NCBI GenBank assembly: GCA_964416305.1
Contig: CAYQDM010000001.1
Span: forward strand, 124,001-188,000
Reading direction: 5' to 3'
Length of the DNA: 64,000 bases
Source: Acidaminobacter sp964416305
Lineage (GTDB): Bacteria > Bacillota > Clostridia > Peptostreptococcales > Acidaminobacteraceae
Shown: positions 8,662 through 17,331 of the stretch, piece after piece
Layout of the letters: every line of letters starts with the position of its first letter
How positions within the stretch are numbered: the first letter of the stretch is position 1
Position numbers and translations under genes: made by a program
Notes under the pieces: generated by a model
Told to the model about the DNA's origin: nothing
Database searches by the model: none
Seen by the model: only the letters and a program-made list of their open reading frames with translations

Positions 8662-9477
8662 CTAAGGTTGTTGACCCTTCATCATCTGCTCTACGCGCTT
8701 GGTTCCGGCTTCCATGGCGTTCATGATGGTTGCTCTGAATTTATCATTTTCAAGACTTTTCAGCGCAACAATTGTTGTTCCACCCGGAGAAGTAACCAGG
8801 TCTTTCAACTCGCCGGGATGCTTGCCCGTGTCGAGTACCATGCGGGCAGAGCCCTCCACAGTCAAAGCTGCCATCTTGTAGGCCAAGTCCCTTGGCAGTC
8901 CCTGCATGACCCCGCCATCCGCCATTGCCTCAATTAAAACGTAAATATAGGCAGGCGCTGACGCACTGATGGATGGAACGACATACATAAGTTTTTCTTC
9001 AATTTCCACCACTTCTCCGACACATTCGAAAAGCCCGCGGCTGAATGCCATTTCTTCGGCGGAGAGTCCTTCGCCATAAGAGATCGCAGTCAACCCCTTG
9101 TTGACTAGCGCAGGTGTGTTTGGCATGGTGATGACCGCCTTGACACTAGGATCAATCCAGCGTTTGAGGTGTTCCGTGCCTATGCCTGCCGCTATGGAGA
9201 TGATCACAGTGTCTTTTGAAATGGAATCCCGGACTTCGGCCAGCATAGCCGCATACTGATAGGGTTTTATGGCCAGGAGCAGATAGTCTGCACCGTTCAC
9301 ACAGTCATAGGGATTGTCTGGCAGTTCAAGGCCAGGGTATTTTTCCCCAAGCGCCTGGCGCCGTTCAGGTTTACGATCATACACCGAAAACTCGGATGTC
9401 TTAAGCTTTTCTGCTTTTAGAACACTTTGCAGTAAAATTCTTCCCATATTGCCGCAGCCAATCATAGCTAGCTTCAT
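8662..9477 (-). CDS. proC: pyrroline-5-carboxylate reductase
   Basis: Reduces 1-pyrroline-5-carboxylate to L-proline with NAD(P)H. The Rossmann fingerprint GCGNMG is at the N-terminus. The C-terminal dimerisation/active-site region has the ProC signature spread over SASAPAYIYVLIEAMADGG and LVTSPGGTTI. The start chosen at 9477 gives MKLAMIGCG and 271 aa, the family length. The frame is open 31 codons further upstream, but that stretch is charged and unlike ProC. The 9477 ATG has only a poor ribosome site, so initiation is less certain than identity. Confidence 0.93.
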   Translation of the reverse strand: MKLAMIGCGNMGRILLQSVLKAEKLKTSEFSVYDRKPERRQALGEKYPGLELPDNPYDCVNGADYLLLAIKPYQYAAMLAEVRDSISKDTVIISIAAGIGTEHLKRWIDPSVKAVITMPNTPALVNKGLTAISYGEGLSAEEMAFSRGLFECVGEVVEIEEKLMYVVPSISASAPAYIYVLIEAMADGGVMQGLPRDLAYKMAALTVEGSARMVLDTGKHPGELKDLVTSPGGTTIVALKSLENDKFRATIMNAMEAGTKRVEQMMKGQQP

Positions 9478-9641
9478 AAATAGCGGAACGCAGATCTGAC
9501 CTCTGATCTCGTTATCACATGATCTCATGTCAAAGTCGCCGGCGTTCCTTCCTCCCTTCTTTCTATCCAAACGGATCCTTTGGGTACGACCCCTGCTTGT
9601 CAGGCGTTAAACTCCCCAGCATGAATCCTTTTTGTAAGCAT

Positions 9642-10289
9642 CTAACAATTATTCGTTGATAAGTCGTGGTCGATCAGGGCGAAGGCGCGGACCGGAGAAC
9701 CATCGGCATCTTCAAGCCTTAGGGGCATTGCGCTGAAAAGAAAATGCTCAGGCAGCTGATCCAAGCCCTTCAGATTTTCTATAAGCACTTTGTCGCTGCC
9801 GAGCAGCTCAAGATGAACCTCGAAATTCACCGAGTCCATTGGATCTATGGAGATCGCATCGACCCCGACGCCTTTAAGCGGCAAACCGGAAAGCCATTTT
9901 GCAGCATCTGGGCTGAGTGCAGGAAACGCACCAAAATAGTTTTCAGATCCCCAATATTGATCCCAGCCCGTCCATAGTATCAGAAATTCGGTTTCAGGAC
10001 GGATCATAGGCTCCAGGTGATGTTTCTCTATCCTTTCAAGCCCTCTGGCATCCACCTTTGCTGCAGGTCCAAAGAAAGCAGACGCCGGAACCTGGTCCAA
10101 AGTCCATCCCTGAGCAATCATGTGGGCCGGGGCATCCATATGTGTCCCTGTATGTGAATACATATGAAGCTTTTTCTCCCTAAAACCATCCTTCTCAAGG
10201 GTGTTCGCCGCTTCGAGCACCGGAGGTTCTGTCCCCGGAAAAACCGGCATATCTTCTCTGATCAGATGTGTCAGATCCACAATTTTCAT
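9642..10289 (-). CDS. cyclase-family metal hydrolase (kynurenine formamidase-like)
   Basis: Belongs to the cyclase/arylformamidase family: the metal-binding motif HTGTHMDAPAH is at about residue 46, and the N-terminus has the family pattern VDLTHLIREDMPVFPGTEPP. Members hydrolyse N-formylkynurenine, isatin or other cyclic or formylated substrates. The ATG at 10289 is favoured because GGGGG lies six bases before it. A kynureninase is encoded 26 kb away, which makes a kynurenine formamidase (KynB) role imaginable. No tryptophan dioxygenase is present, and the distance makes this only a suggestion. Confidence 0.75.
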   Translation of the reverse strand: MKIVDLTHLIREDMPVFPGTEPPVLEAANTLEKDGFREKKLHMYSHTGTHMDAPAHMIAQGWTLDQVPASAFFGPAAKVDARGLERIEKHHLEPMIRPETEFLILWTGWDQYWGSENYFGAFPALSPDAAKWLSGLPLKGVGVDAISIDPMDSVNFEVHLELLGSDKVLIENLKGLDQLPEHFLFSAMPLRLEDADGSPVRAFALIDHDLSTNNC

Positions 10290-10478
10290 AAGCATCCCCC
10301 AAATTCTATCGAGAAACCCCGGCAGCGAAAAGGATTTTATAAACCTTACTGCACTCCGCTGTCGATAAAGTATACATACACATTATTCTACATAATATCA
10401 CTTTCGGAGCCCCTTGAGAATGACCAAACTCAAAAGATCCTTTCAAAACCCCAAAATCTCACGATCACTAAATCATTA

Positions 10479-10511
10479 AATGCCGCACCCATCTGAGATG
10501 AATGCGGCATT
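10479..10511 (-). terminator. probable terminator after the DUF1846 gene's neighbour region
   Basis: The inverted repeat AATGCCGCA / TGCGGCATT around a 15-base loop lies 22 bp beyond the end of the DUF1846 gene on the minus strand. It is followed by a broken T-rich stretch. Confidence 0.6.
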
Positions 10512-10532
10512 CGCAGTTAATACTGTATTCTC

Positions 10533-12041
10533 CTAGTTGTTGTAATACAAACTCTCTGACGGATATTCCGGATCACAAGTCAAATCGATCCCTATCTTTC
10601 TGAAGGTCTGCTCGTCATTGACGCTGAGGATGGTCGTGGAGTGGGCCTGACAGCCTTTCATCATGGAAAGCTTGTCCAGGGCCACTTGCGCAGTTGGGTT
10701 TGTCGCTGCGGAAATGCTGAGGGCAATCAGAATTTCTTCACAGTCCAGGAGTGTGTTGCGGCTCCCAAGCTTGTTGGCTTTCAGATCGACAATTGGCTCA
10801 AGAATGACCGGAGAGATGAGATGAATCTCATCCGAAATATTGGCCAAGTGCTTGATGCCGTTCAGAAGCGCCGCTGCTGAACCGTCCATAAGGTTGGAGG
10901 TTCTGCCGGTAACAATGGTGCCATCATGCAGCTCAATGGCGACTACCGGTGACAGTTCGTTTTTGCTGGACAGTTTTCTGAGCTTGGCTGAATAATCACG
11001 CGCCGGCATGACGACTTTTCGGTCTTCCTCTTTCAGATTGAGTTCTTCCATGATCAGTTTGACACGATTGGAAACATCTTTTTCAACAAAGCCTTTTTTA
11101 TATTCAGTGCTTGTTTTAAAGTATCTGCGAATGATTTCCTGGCGGGAAGCTTCCTTGACCACTTCATCATCAATGATTCCAAAGCCAACGCGGTTGACGC
11201 CCATATCCGTAGGGGATTTGTAAACCGCAGCTTCACCGGTGATCTTCTCAATGATTCTTCTTAAAACCGGAAACATTTCAATGTCGCGGTTATAGTTGAC
11301 CGTGACTTCGTTGTAGGCATCAAAATGGAAGGAATCTATCATGTTGACGTCCTTCAGATCCGCCGTTGCCGCTTCATAAGCGATGTTGACCGGATGCTTC
11401 AGAGGCACGTTCCAAATTGGGAATGTCTCGTATTTTGAGTAACCGACTGTGCGGCCAAGTTTGTGCTCATGGTACAGCTGGCTCAGACAGGTTGCGAGCT
11501 TGCCGCTTCCAGGTCCTGGTGCCGTGACCAAAACAATAGGTTTTGTCGTGACAATATATGGATTCTTGCCGTAGCCTTCGTCGCTGACAATGGTGTCTAC
11601 ATCCGTAGGGTAACCCTTCGTGGCAGAGTGCTTGTAAACCTTAATGCCGCGCCTTTCAAGACGATTTATGAAGAGCGTGGTGGCCGGCTGATTGTCAAAG
11701 CGCGTGATCACGACACTGTTTACATCGAGTTCAAAAGCTCTGAGGTCGTCAATAAGCCGCAGGACATCCAGATCATAAGTAATGCCAAAGTCACCCCGGA
11801 TCTTATTCCTTTCAATATCACCCGCGTAGACACAGATGATAACCTCGATCTTGTCCTTCAGGTGATGCATCAGCTTGACTTTAGCGTTCTCGTCGAAGCC
11901 GGGCAGTACGCGCTTTGCGTGAAAGTCGCCCAGGAGTTTGCCCCCAAATTCCAAATACAGCTTATCATAGTTGTTGACGCGCTCAAGAATATACTTCGAT
12001 TGTTCTTCGATGTACTTGTTGTGGTCGAACCCGATTTTCAA
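10533..12041 (-). CDS. DUF1846 family protein
   Basis: A 502-aa cytoplasmic protein matching the DUF1846 family, conserved in Firmicutes and Actinobacteria. Visible marks are the N-terminal KIGFDHNKYIEEQSKYILER, a glycine-rich loop VLVTAPGPGSGKLATCLSQLY near residue 170 (reminiscent of a nucleotide-binding loop) and the central YETFPIWNVPLKHPVN. A structural link to 4Fe-4S or ATP-binding folds has been proposed for the family, but no activity is established. The initiator is TTG behind GGGAGGG. It has its own terminator-like hairpin and no functionally telling neighbours. Confidence 0.88.
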   Translation of the reverse strand: MKIGFDHNKYIEEQSKYILERVNNYDKLYLEFGGKLLGDFHAKRVLPGFDENAKVKLMHHLKDKIEVIICVYAGDIERNKIRGDFGITYDLDVLRLIDDLRAFELDVNSVVITRFDNQPATTLFINRLERRGIKVYKHSATKGYPTDVDTIVSDEGYGKNPYIVTTKPIVLVTAPGPGSGKLATCLSQLYHEHKLGRTVGYSKYETFPIWNVPLKHPVNIAYEAATADLKDVNMIDSFHFDAYNEVTVNYNRDIEMFPVLRRIIEKITGEAAVYKSPTDMGVNRVGFGIIDDEVVKEASRQEIIRRYFKTSTEYKKGFVEKDVSNRVKLIMEELNLKEEDRKVVMPARDYSAKLRKLSSKNELSPVVAIELHDGTIVTGRTSNLMDGSAAALLNGIKHLANISDEIHLISPVILEPIVDLKANKLGSRNTLLDCEEILIALSISAATNPTAQVALDKLSMMKGCQAHSTTILSVNDEQTFRKIGIDLTCDPEYPSESLYYNN

Positions 12042-12190
12042 GACAATACCCTCCCATTAATCCGCTTGCTGTGCGATCCCGCTCCTCAATTAAAGTAATA
12101 TTATCACACAGCAATTGTGGATTGTAAAGGGGATCTGCCAGCACATGGAGGTTATTTCGAATTATTTTTATCCGAACACGCCGCTCTATT

Positions 12191-13366
12191 TCAACAGGCC
12201 ATTAAGTCCTCTTGCTGCTGCTCCAGCAGCTCAAGAAAAACTTCAGAGTATCGACGGGTCCCAAACACAGCACCCATTGACACGAAGCACGCCTGAAGCG
12301 CGTCAAGCGCTGCAGCGATCTTCCCTGCAGAGAGGTTTTCTCCCATATGACCAATTCGGAAGATCTTGTTCTCAAGAAAATTGAAGCCTCCGCCAATAAG
12401 AACACCGTGATGCGACTTCATCTGGTTGAATAGCGTCTTAAAGTCCACCCCCGGCGGCAAAAGCACCGTCGTCACTGTATTCGACTCATGATCCAGGGCA
12501 TAAAGCTCAAAGCCAAGCTGTTTGAAAGTGCCACGCACTGCCTCCGCAAAGATTTTATGGCGCTTTACCAGCGTCTCCACCTCAAGTCGCTCCACCGCTT
12601 TTTCCAGCGCTATAAGCATTTGAACCGGCTGTGTATAAGGAAAGGATTTTTTCTCGTAGTAATCCAACCAGATCGACAGGTTGGCGTAATAGGAAGAAAT
12701 AGGAGTGGTTCGCCCCTTGATGCGCTCCACCGCCCTTTTGCTTAGAGTCACCGTGCTGAGGCCGGCCGGTCCGGAAAGCACCTTCTGGGACCCGCTGAGG
12801 ACCACATCCAGCCCCCAGTCGTCCACGCTGAGCTTTTCCCCGCCAAAGGACGAGACCGCGTCTACAATGGACAGGATGCCATGCCGGTTCAGTACTTTGC
12901 CGATGGTTTCCAGATCATTCGTAATCCCGGAAGGTGTCTCGCAGTGTACCACAGTCGCCACTTTGAACGGCCCATGGTCCATTATGAACCGGTCCAGCCT
13001 CACCGGATCGAGTCCCCTGCGCAAATCTCCTTCATACAACATTGTCTGAGCGCCATACATCTTTGAAAAATCATCAAAGCCTCTGCCAAAGATGCCGTTG
13101 GAAATGGTAAGTACCCGGTCACCCGGCTCAATCATTGACGCACAGGCAGCTTCAAGTCCCAATATGCCTTCCCCTGCCAAAACGAAGGTGGCACCAGATG
13201 CGTTCATTTTTTTTGAGAGGTCTTGACATAGGACTCTGTAAAACTCGAGAAAATCCGAATCCAAGTCAGGATTTGTTTCATACAGGGACAATGCATCAAG
13301 GACATCCGGATGCATCTGCGTTGGACCCGGTGTCATAATCAGGTATGGTTTTTCGTTTTTTCGCAT
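12191..13366 (-). CDS. class V PLP-dependent aminotransferase (alanine/serine-glyoxylate type)
   Basis: Fold-type I aminotransferase of the alanine-glyoxylate/serine-pyruvate family, which also contains PucG of purine catabolism. It begins with the family hallmark MTPGPTQMHPDVL. The PLP lysine is in SGSQKVLSGPAG near residue 190, and IFRIGHMGE near residue 350 is the usual C-terminal phosphate/substrate segment. GTG 13375, ATG 13372 and ATG 13366 are in frame; AGGTG spacing favours 13366. It follows the ECF S-component gene by a few bases on the same strand, implying an operon. The substrate transported by the S-component may therefore be the amino donor or acceptor precursor. Confidence 0.85.
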   Translation of the reverse strand: MRKNEKPYLIMTPGPTQMHPDVLDALSLYETNPDLDSDFLEFYRVLCQDLSKKMNASGATFVLAGEGILGLEAACASMIEPGDRVLTISNGIFGRGFDDFSKMYGAQTMLYEGDLRRGLDPVRLDRFIMDHGPFKVATVVHCETPSGITNDLETIGKVLNRHGILSIVDAVSSFGGEKLSVDDWGLDVVLSGSQKVLSGPAGLSTVTLSKRAVERIKGRTTPISSYYANLSIWLDYYEKKSFPYTQPVQMLIALEKAVERLEVETLVKRHKIFAEAVRGTFKQLGFELYALDHESNTVTTVLLPPGVDFKTLFNQMKSHHGVLIGGGFNFLENKIFRIGHMGENLSAGKIAAALDALQACFVSMGAVFGTRRYSEVFLELLEQQQEDLMAC

Positions 13367-13381
13367 GATCATCACCTGCCC

Positions 13382-13981
13382 CTATCTCATAAATTTTAAG
13401 GCATTGCTTTTTAGCATTTTTGAAAATGGAATGGCAATGACCGCGCCCAGTCCAAGTTGGGTCAGATTGCCCGGAATAGATGTCACCGGCGCGATCCAGC
13501 TGCCGTACAGGATACCCTCCGTCGCATAATAACCCGCCAGCATCCAGATGCCACCGAGTACAATTGCGGCGGGCGCTTTCCACCAGGCATTCTCAAAGCC
13601 TTCAGAAAAGCGTCCGATCAAATAGCCCATGACGCCCCTGACCACGAAAGTAAAGGGTGCCCACGCGACCCAGCCCGAAACCAAATCAAACAATCCCATA
13701 CCAATCGCACCTGCCATGGCGCCTTTTTTCTTCCCAAAGACAAGAGCGACCGTAAACAGCGCCACGTTGCCCATATGGACCAGACCGCCATTCAGGGAGA
13801 TTGGAAGTCTGATCTGGATCAGATAGGTGCTGACGAAGACGAGTGCGATCAACAATCCATTGAGTGTGACTTCTTTGGCGATGGACCTGGGTTTTTCCAT
13901 TCTACCCGAATGTCCCATTACGCCTTTTGAATCCAAAGTGCCTTCTGCTGCCAATTGTGCCTGTACTTTGATTTCTGTCAT
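13382..13981 (-). CDS. ECF transporter S component (substrate-specificity subunit)
   Basis: About 199 aa with a charged N-terminus of some 30 residues, then five or six hydrophobic segments. ISLNGGLVHMGNVALFTVALVFGK followed by GAMAGAIGMGLFDLVSG is the pattern of ECF S-components of the PF12822 group. Such proteins bind a vitamin or related small molecule and dock on a shared EcfAA'T module, which is not in this window. The substrate cannot be read from sequence. It is the first gene of a two-gene unit with the class V aminotransferase, and no riboswitch was recognised in its leader. Confidence 0.85.
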   Translation of the reverse strand: MTEIKVQAQLAAEGTLDSKGVMGHSGRMEKPRSIAKEVTLNGLLIALVFVSTYLIQIRLPISLNGGLVHMGNVALFTVALVFGKKKGAMAGAIGMGLFDLVSGWVAWAPFTFVVRGVMGYLIGRFSEGFENAWWKAPAAIVLGGIWMLAGYYATEGILYGSWIAPVTSIPGNLTQLGLGAVIAIPFSKMLKSNALKFMR

Positions 13982-14096
13982 TTTTACACCCCACTAGAAT
14001 TAGTCTTGAATTCATTATACATACAAAGAGGGCTGTGAAAAGCTTTTATTCGATACAATTAAGCGTGCAAGCATAGTGTATGCATACAATTAAAAA

Positions 14097-14143
14097 GGAA
14101 GAAGGTGTCGATAGGCGTTAGCCCCTGACACCTTCTTCCTTCC
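14097..14143 (-). terminator. terminator of the hut operon
   Basis: A 13-bp perfect stem (GGAAGAAGGTGTC / GACACCTTCTTCC) lies just beyond hutH with Ts following on the minus strand. Its loop contains a copy of the GATAGGCG-TAGCC repeat that recurs upstream of hutH and near 63 kb. Confidence 0.85.
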
Positions 14144-14146
14144 GTA

Positions 14147-15679
14147 TTATTCCAACACCCCTACAACCGCTTCCACCGCATTGACCAAAACACCGCCGTG
14201 GATCAACGATACCGACTGATCCATATCCGGATAAATGATCCGGTCACTTTCCATAAAGGTCACGCTGGCGCGTAAGGTTTCATACGCCACTCGGCTGCCT
14301 TTCCCAAGGCGTTCTTTGTCTTTGAAATCAACAGCTTGCGCTGCGCAAAGCCACTCAATACCCAGGACATATTCCACATGACCCAGAATTTCCCTGGCTT
14401 TCCTCGCCGCAATGGTCCCCATGCTGACGTGGTCTTCCTGATTGGCTGAGGTCGGAATGGAGTCGACGCTGGCAGGATGGGCCAGGATCTTATTCTCAGA
14501 GACGACTGCAGCTGCCGCATATTGCGGTACCATAAATCCACAATTGAGTCCGCCGTTTTTCACCAGGAACGCCGGCAGTCCACTCAAGGTCGGATTGACC
14601 AGCCTTTCAATCCGGCGCTCGGAAACGTTGCCCAGTTCTGCAACGGCAATACCCAGCGTGTCCATGGCAATGGCCACCGGCTGGCCGTGGAAATTCCCGC
14701 CGGAAATAACTGCTGCTTCCCCGTCTGGAAATATGAGCGGATTGTCAGTCGCTGCGTTGATCTCATTTTCTATGACCTGCCGCACATACTCATAGGCGGG
14801 CCTGCTTGCGCCGTGGATCTGAGGCACACAGCGGAGCGTATAACCATCCTGCATCCTCTGCTCACCTTGAGAGGTGGTCAGCGTGCTGCCTTCAGAGAGT
14901 CTCAGAAGGTTTCTTGCAACAGCTTCCTGCCATTTTTGGTTGCGGGCTTGATGGACTCTCGGATCAAAGGCATCCTTTATACCCTCCAGCGCTTCAACTG
15001 TGAGCGTTGCGACGATATCCGCCGTCTTGAGGAGATTCAGGGCATCATAAACTGTCAAAGTTGCCACACCCATCATAGCGCAGGTGCCATTGATTAAAGC
15101 CAAGCCCTCTTTAGCCTTGAGCACGACCGGCGTTATGCCAGCTTTAGCCATGGCTTCAGCCCCAGGCATGATAACCCCCTCGTACTCCGCTTCACCCTCA
15201 CCCATCATGACGAGAACCAGATGGGCAAGGGGACAGAGATCTCCGCTGGAGCCTACAGAGCCCTTTTCGCGAATGATTGGATGCACGCGTTTGTTGACCA
15301 TTTCAATCAGGGTTTCCACTGTTGACAGCCTAATCCCGGAAAATCCCTTAGCGAGGGCATTAGCCCTCAGCACCATAATGGAACGAACGATCTCAGTATC
15401 AAATGGCCGTCCAATGCCGACTGCGTCCGCATAAATCAGGTTTTTCTGAAGCTCATCCAGCTGATCTGCCGTTATGGCTACATCACTGAATTTGCCAAAA
15501 CCGGTGTTCAGACCATAGATGGCTTTTCCTTCCGCTATAAATTTTTCCACACAAGCTCGGGATTTATTGATTCTTTCTTTAGCATCTTCCGCGAGTACTG
15601 CCGGCTTGCCAAAGCGCGCTATATCTACGACATCCTCAAGACTGACGTTATTGCCATCCAAGACTATAAATTCTGCCAC
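14147..15679 (-). CDS. hutH: histidine ammonia-lyase
   Basis: First step of histidine degradation: L-histidine to trans-urocanate plus ammonia. The 510 aa length and the motifs IYGLNTGFGKFSDV (catalytic Tyr loop) and FHGQPVAIAMDTLGIA fit HAL. The cofactor loop reads GSVGSSGDLCPLAH, so the MIO-forming triad would be Ser-Ser-Gly instead of the usual Ala-Ser-Gly; the central serine and glycine are kept. It is the last gene of the leftward hut cluster and is followed by a strong terminator. Between it and ftcD lie three copies of a palindromic repeat, so it may also have separate RNA processing or expression. HAL is favoured over tyrosine or phenylalanine lyase by its context. Confidence 0.95.
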   Translation of the reverse strand: MAEFIVLDGNNVSLEDVVDIARFGKPAVLAEDAKERINKSRACVEKFIAEGKAIYGLNTGFGKFSDVAITADQLDELQKNLIYADAVGIGRPFDTEIVRSIMVLRANALAKGFSGIRLSTVETLIEMVNKRVHPIIREKGSVGSSGDLCPLAHLVLVMMGEGEAEYEGVIMPGAEAMAKAGITPVVLKAKEGLALINGTCAMMGVATLTVYDALNLLKTADIVATLTVEALEGIKDAFDPRVHQARNQKWQEAVARNLLRLSEGSTLTTSQGEQRMQDGYTLRCVPQIHGASRPAYEYVRQVIENEINAATDNPLIFPDGEAAVISGGNFHGQPVAIAMDTLGIAVAELGNVSERRIERLVNPTLSGLPAFLVKNGGLNCGFMVPQYAAAAVVSENKILAHPASVDSIPTSANQEDHVSMGTIAARKAREILGHVEYVLGIEWLCAAQAVDFKDKERLGKGSRVAYETLRASVTFMESDRIIYPDMDQSVSLIHGGVLVNAVEAVVGVLE

Positions 15680-15702
15680 TTTTTTTCCTGCCTTTCTGAT
15701 GA

Positions 15703-15835
15703 AACTGGGGGTTGATAAGCGCTAGCCGCTGACACCCAGTTCCTTGATTTTGATGAAACTCGGAGTTGACAGGCACCAGCCGCAGACACCCAGTTTGGAA
15801 CTCGAGGTTGATAGGCGCTAGCCGCTGACACCCAC
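15703..15835. repeat. three copies of a 37-40 bp hairpin-forming repeat
   Basis: Three imperfect copies at 15703-15741, 15757-15795 and 15799-15835 each start AACT and end GACACCCA. They carry a core GGCGCTAGCCGC, so each can fold (AACTGGG / CCCAGTT arms in the first). They fill the ftcD-hutH gap. Related copies sit in the hutH terminator loop and at 63020-63120. Confidence 0.85.
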
Positions 15836-15846
15836 TTTCTTGTATT

Positions 15847-16719
15847 TTAATAAAGCTGCTCCATATTAAAACTGTAGCATCTGAGATAGAACTTCATCAT
15901 GTCCTCAAGGGCCATCACCGGAACCGGCCCAACGAGCTCGGTGTCTGCAATAAGGATCCCCCTGCTCTCCGTCTCTGATTTAATCGTCTCGAAAACCCGG
16001 TGAATAGGTGTCTTTTGATACTGTGTCAGGTTCATGGAAATTTGAACCATCTTCTTGTCCGGAATCTCAAGGGCAATCGCTCTGACGTTCTGATAACCGC
16101 CTGTCGCTGCACGGACCGCTTTGACAATCTGCTTGGCCGCTGCCAAGTCATCCGTTCTCAGGTTGACGTTAAAGGCTACCAGAGGGAATCTGACGCCTGT
16201 CACAGTCGCGCCGCTCTTTGGCACAAACTCGAAAGGACCTTCATCCGGCCGCCACTCTTCCTTGGTCATTTTCTCAGGAAAGGATTCGTACTCACCCCGC
16301 CGTATGTCAACCAGGCTCTTGCGCTCGGGCTTTGTCGCAGCCTCTTCATAGTAATAGACCGGTACACCGAGACCGCCAAGGAAAGCACCAAAAGCCCGTG
16401 AGACTTCAAGGGCCTCCTCTTGAGTGACATCCCTCGCCGGAATAAACGGTACTACATCCACTGCACCCATTCTCGGATGCGCACCGGTATGCTGCGTCAT
16501 ATCAATGAGTTCGATTGCTTTCTTTGCCAGCCGCTTCGTACCCTCAAGGACTTCCTCAGGCTCCCCGCTGTACGTAAAGACGGTCCTGTTGTGATCCTTG
16601 TCCGAGTTGACCTCGAGCAGGCGGAGTACAGCACCCTCCATTAAGGCGGATTTCATCTCTTGAATTAAATCAATCTTTCTGCCTTCACTGACATTGACTT
16701 CTGCCAATAACACTTTCAC
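15847..16719 (-). CDS. ftcD: glutamate formiminotransferase
   Basis: Transfers the formimino group of N-formimino-L-glutamate to tetrahydrofolate, giving glutamate and 5-formimino-THF. At 290 aa it is the stand-alone transferase (N and C subdomains) without the fused cyclodeaminase of the animal enzyme. Recognised by the N-terminal LAEVNVSEGRKIDLIQEM, the HTGAHPRMGAVDVVPFIP active-site region near residue 80 and VSMNLTQYQKTPIHRVFE-like residues around 230. It starts at GTG behind GGAGGG. fchA, which handles its product, is immediately upstream on the same strand (24 bp). Confidence 0.95.
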   Translation of the reverse strand: MKVLLAEVNVSEGRKIDLIQEMKSALMEGAVLRLLEVNSDKDHNRTVFTYSGEPEEVLEGTKRLAKKAIELIDMTQHTGAHPRMGAVDVVPFIPARDVTQEEALEVSRAFGAFLGGLGVPVYYYEEAATKPERKSLVDIRRGEYESFPEKMTKEEWRPDEGPFEFVPKSGATVTGVRFPLVAFNVNLRTDDLAAAKQIVKAVRAATGGYQNVRAIALEIPDKKMVQISMNLTQYQKTPIHRVFETIKSETESRGILIADTELVGPVPVMALEDMMKFYLRCYSFNMEQLY

Positions 16720-16743
16720 GAGTGTTCCCTCCCGGATCTCATT

Positions 16744-17325
16744 TTATAGTTTGCTGTTCAGCTGAATAATGTAGTTCTTGAGAGCTTCAATCTGCCCTGC
16801 GTCTTTGATGAGCGGCATGTTGGCTTCCATGTTCATGATGCAGCCCTTCACACCGATCTCTGAGAGCTGCAGGCCAATTAATAGGTCTGAGCCCGCCGCC
16901 GGGTTTGAGACATTCTTGATCTTTCTGCCAAGTTCCAGAACCTCAAGGGCTTTCTTTGCGTTCTCATAAGGCGTCAGCGCCGCTTGTACCGCAGCGTCAT
17001 TGATTGCTTTGGCCCGGGCTTGTTTCTCTTCATCCGTATCTTTTGGCAATCCAAAAGCAGACTTAATCATGGCAAAGGCTGCCATATCGTCCAGAGAGCC
17101 CTGCATCAGCGCAGGCGCCAGAATGTCGCAGCGCTCCGCCACTTCCAGGTGCGCCTCCGCGCTGATACCGTAATCCTTTTTCGTCGACAGTCTGGCCACC
17201 ATGCCAATCAGTCCGGCTGCCATGGCTGCCGAAATTGCAGAGGCGGATCCGCCGCCTACGGTGACGTCCTGGGTGTCCAAGATTAAATCCAGCGCTTTAT
17301 ATTTGAATGTCTCGTTTTGATTCAT
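16744..17325 (-). CDS. fchA: formiminotetrahydrofolate cyclodeaminase
   Basis: Converts 5-formimino-THF to 5,10-methenyl-THF and ammonia, feeding the one-carbon pool. The 193 aa all-helical protein shows the family start LDTQDVTVGGGSASAISAAMAAGLIGMVARL and the conserved NPAAGSDLLIGLQLSEIGVKGC near residue 140. It lies six bases from hutI and 24 from ftcD, so it is cotranscribed. Its ribosome site AAAGGTG overlaps the end of hutI. Confidence 0.93.
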   Translation of the reverse strand: MNQNETFKYKALDLILDTQDVTVGGGSASAISAAMAAGLIGMVARLSTKKDYGISAEAHLEVAERCDILAPALMQGSLDDMAAFAMIKSAFGLPKDTDEEKQARAKAINDAAVQAALTPYENAKKALEVLELGRKIKNVSNPAAGSDLLIGLQLSEIGVKGCIMNMEANMPLIKDAGQIEALKNYIIQLNSKL

Positions 17326-17331
17326 TGTGTC

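Noticed and set aside
13982..14096. Possible riboswitch before the ECF S-component gene
   Set aside because: No recognisable aptamer core was found in the 115-bp leader.
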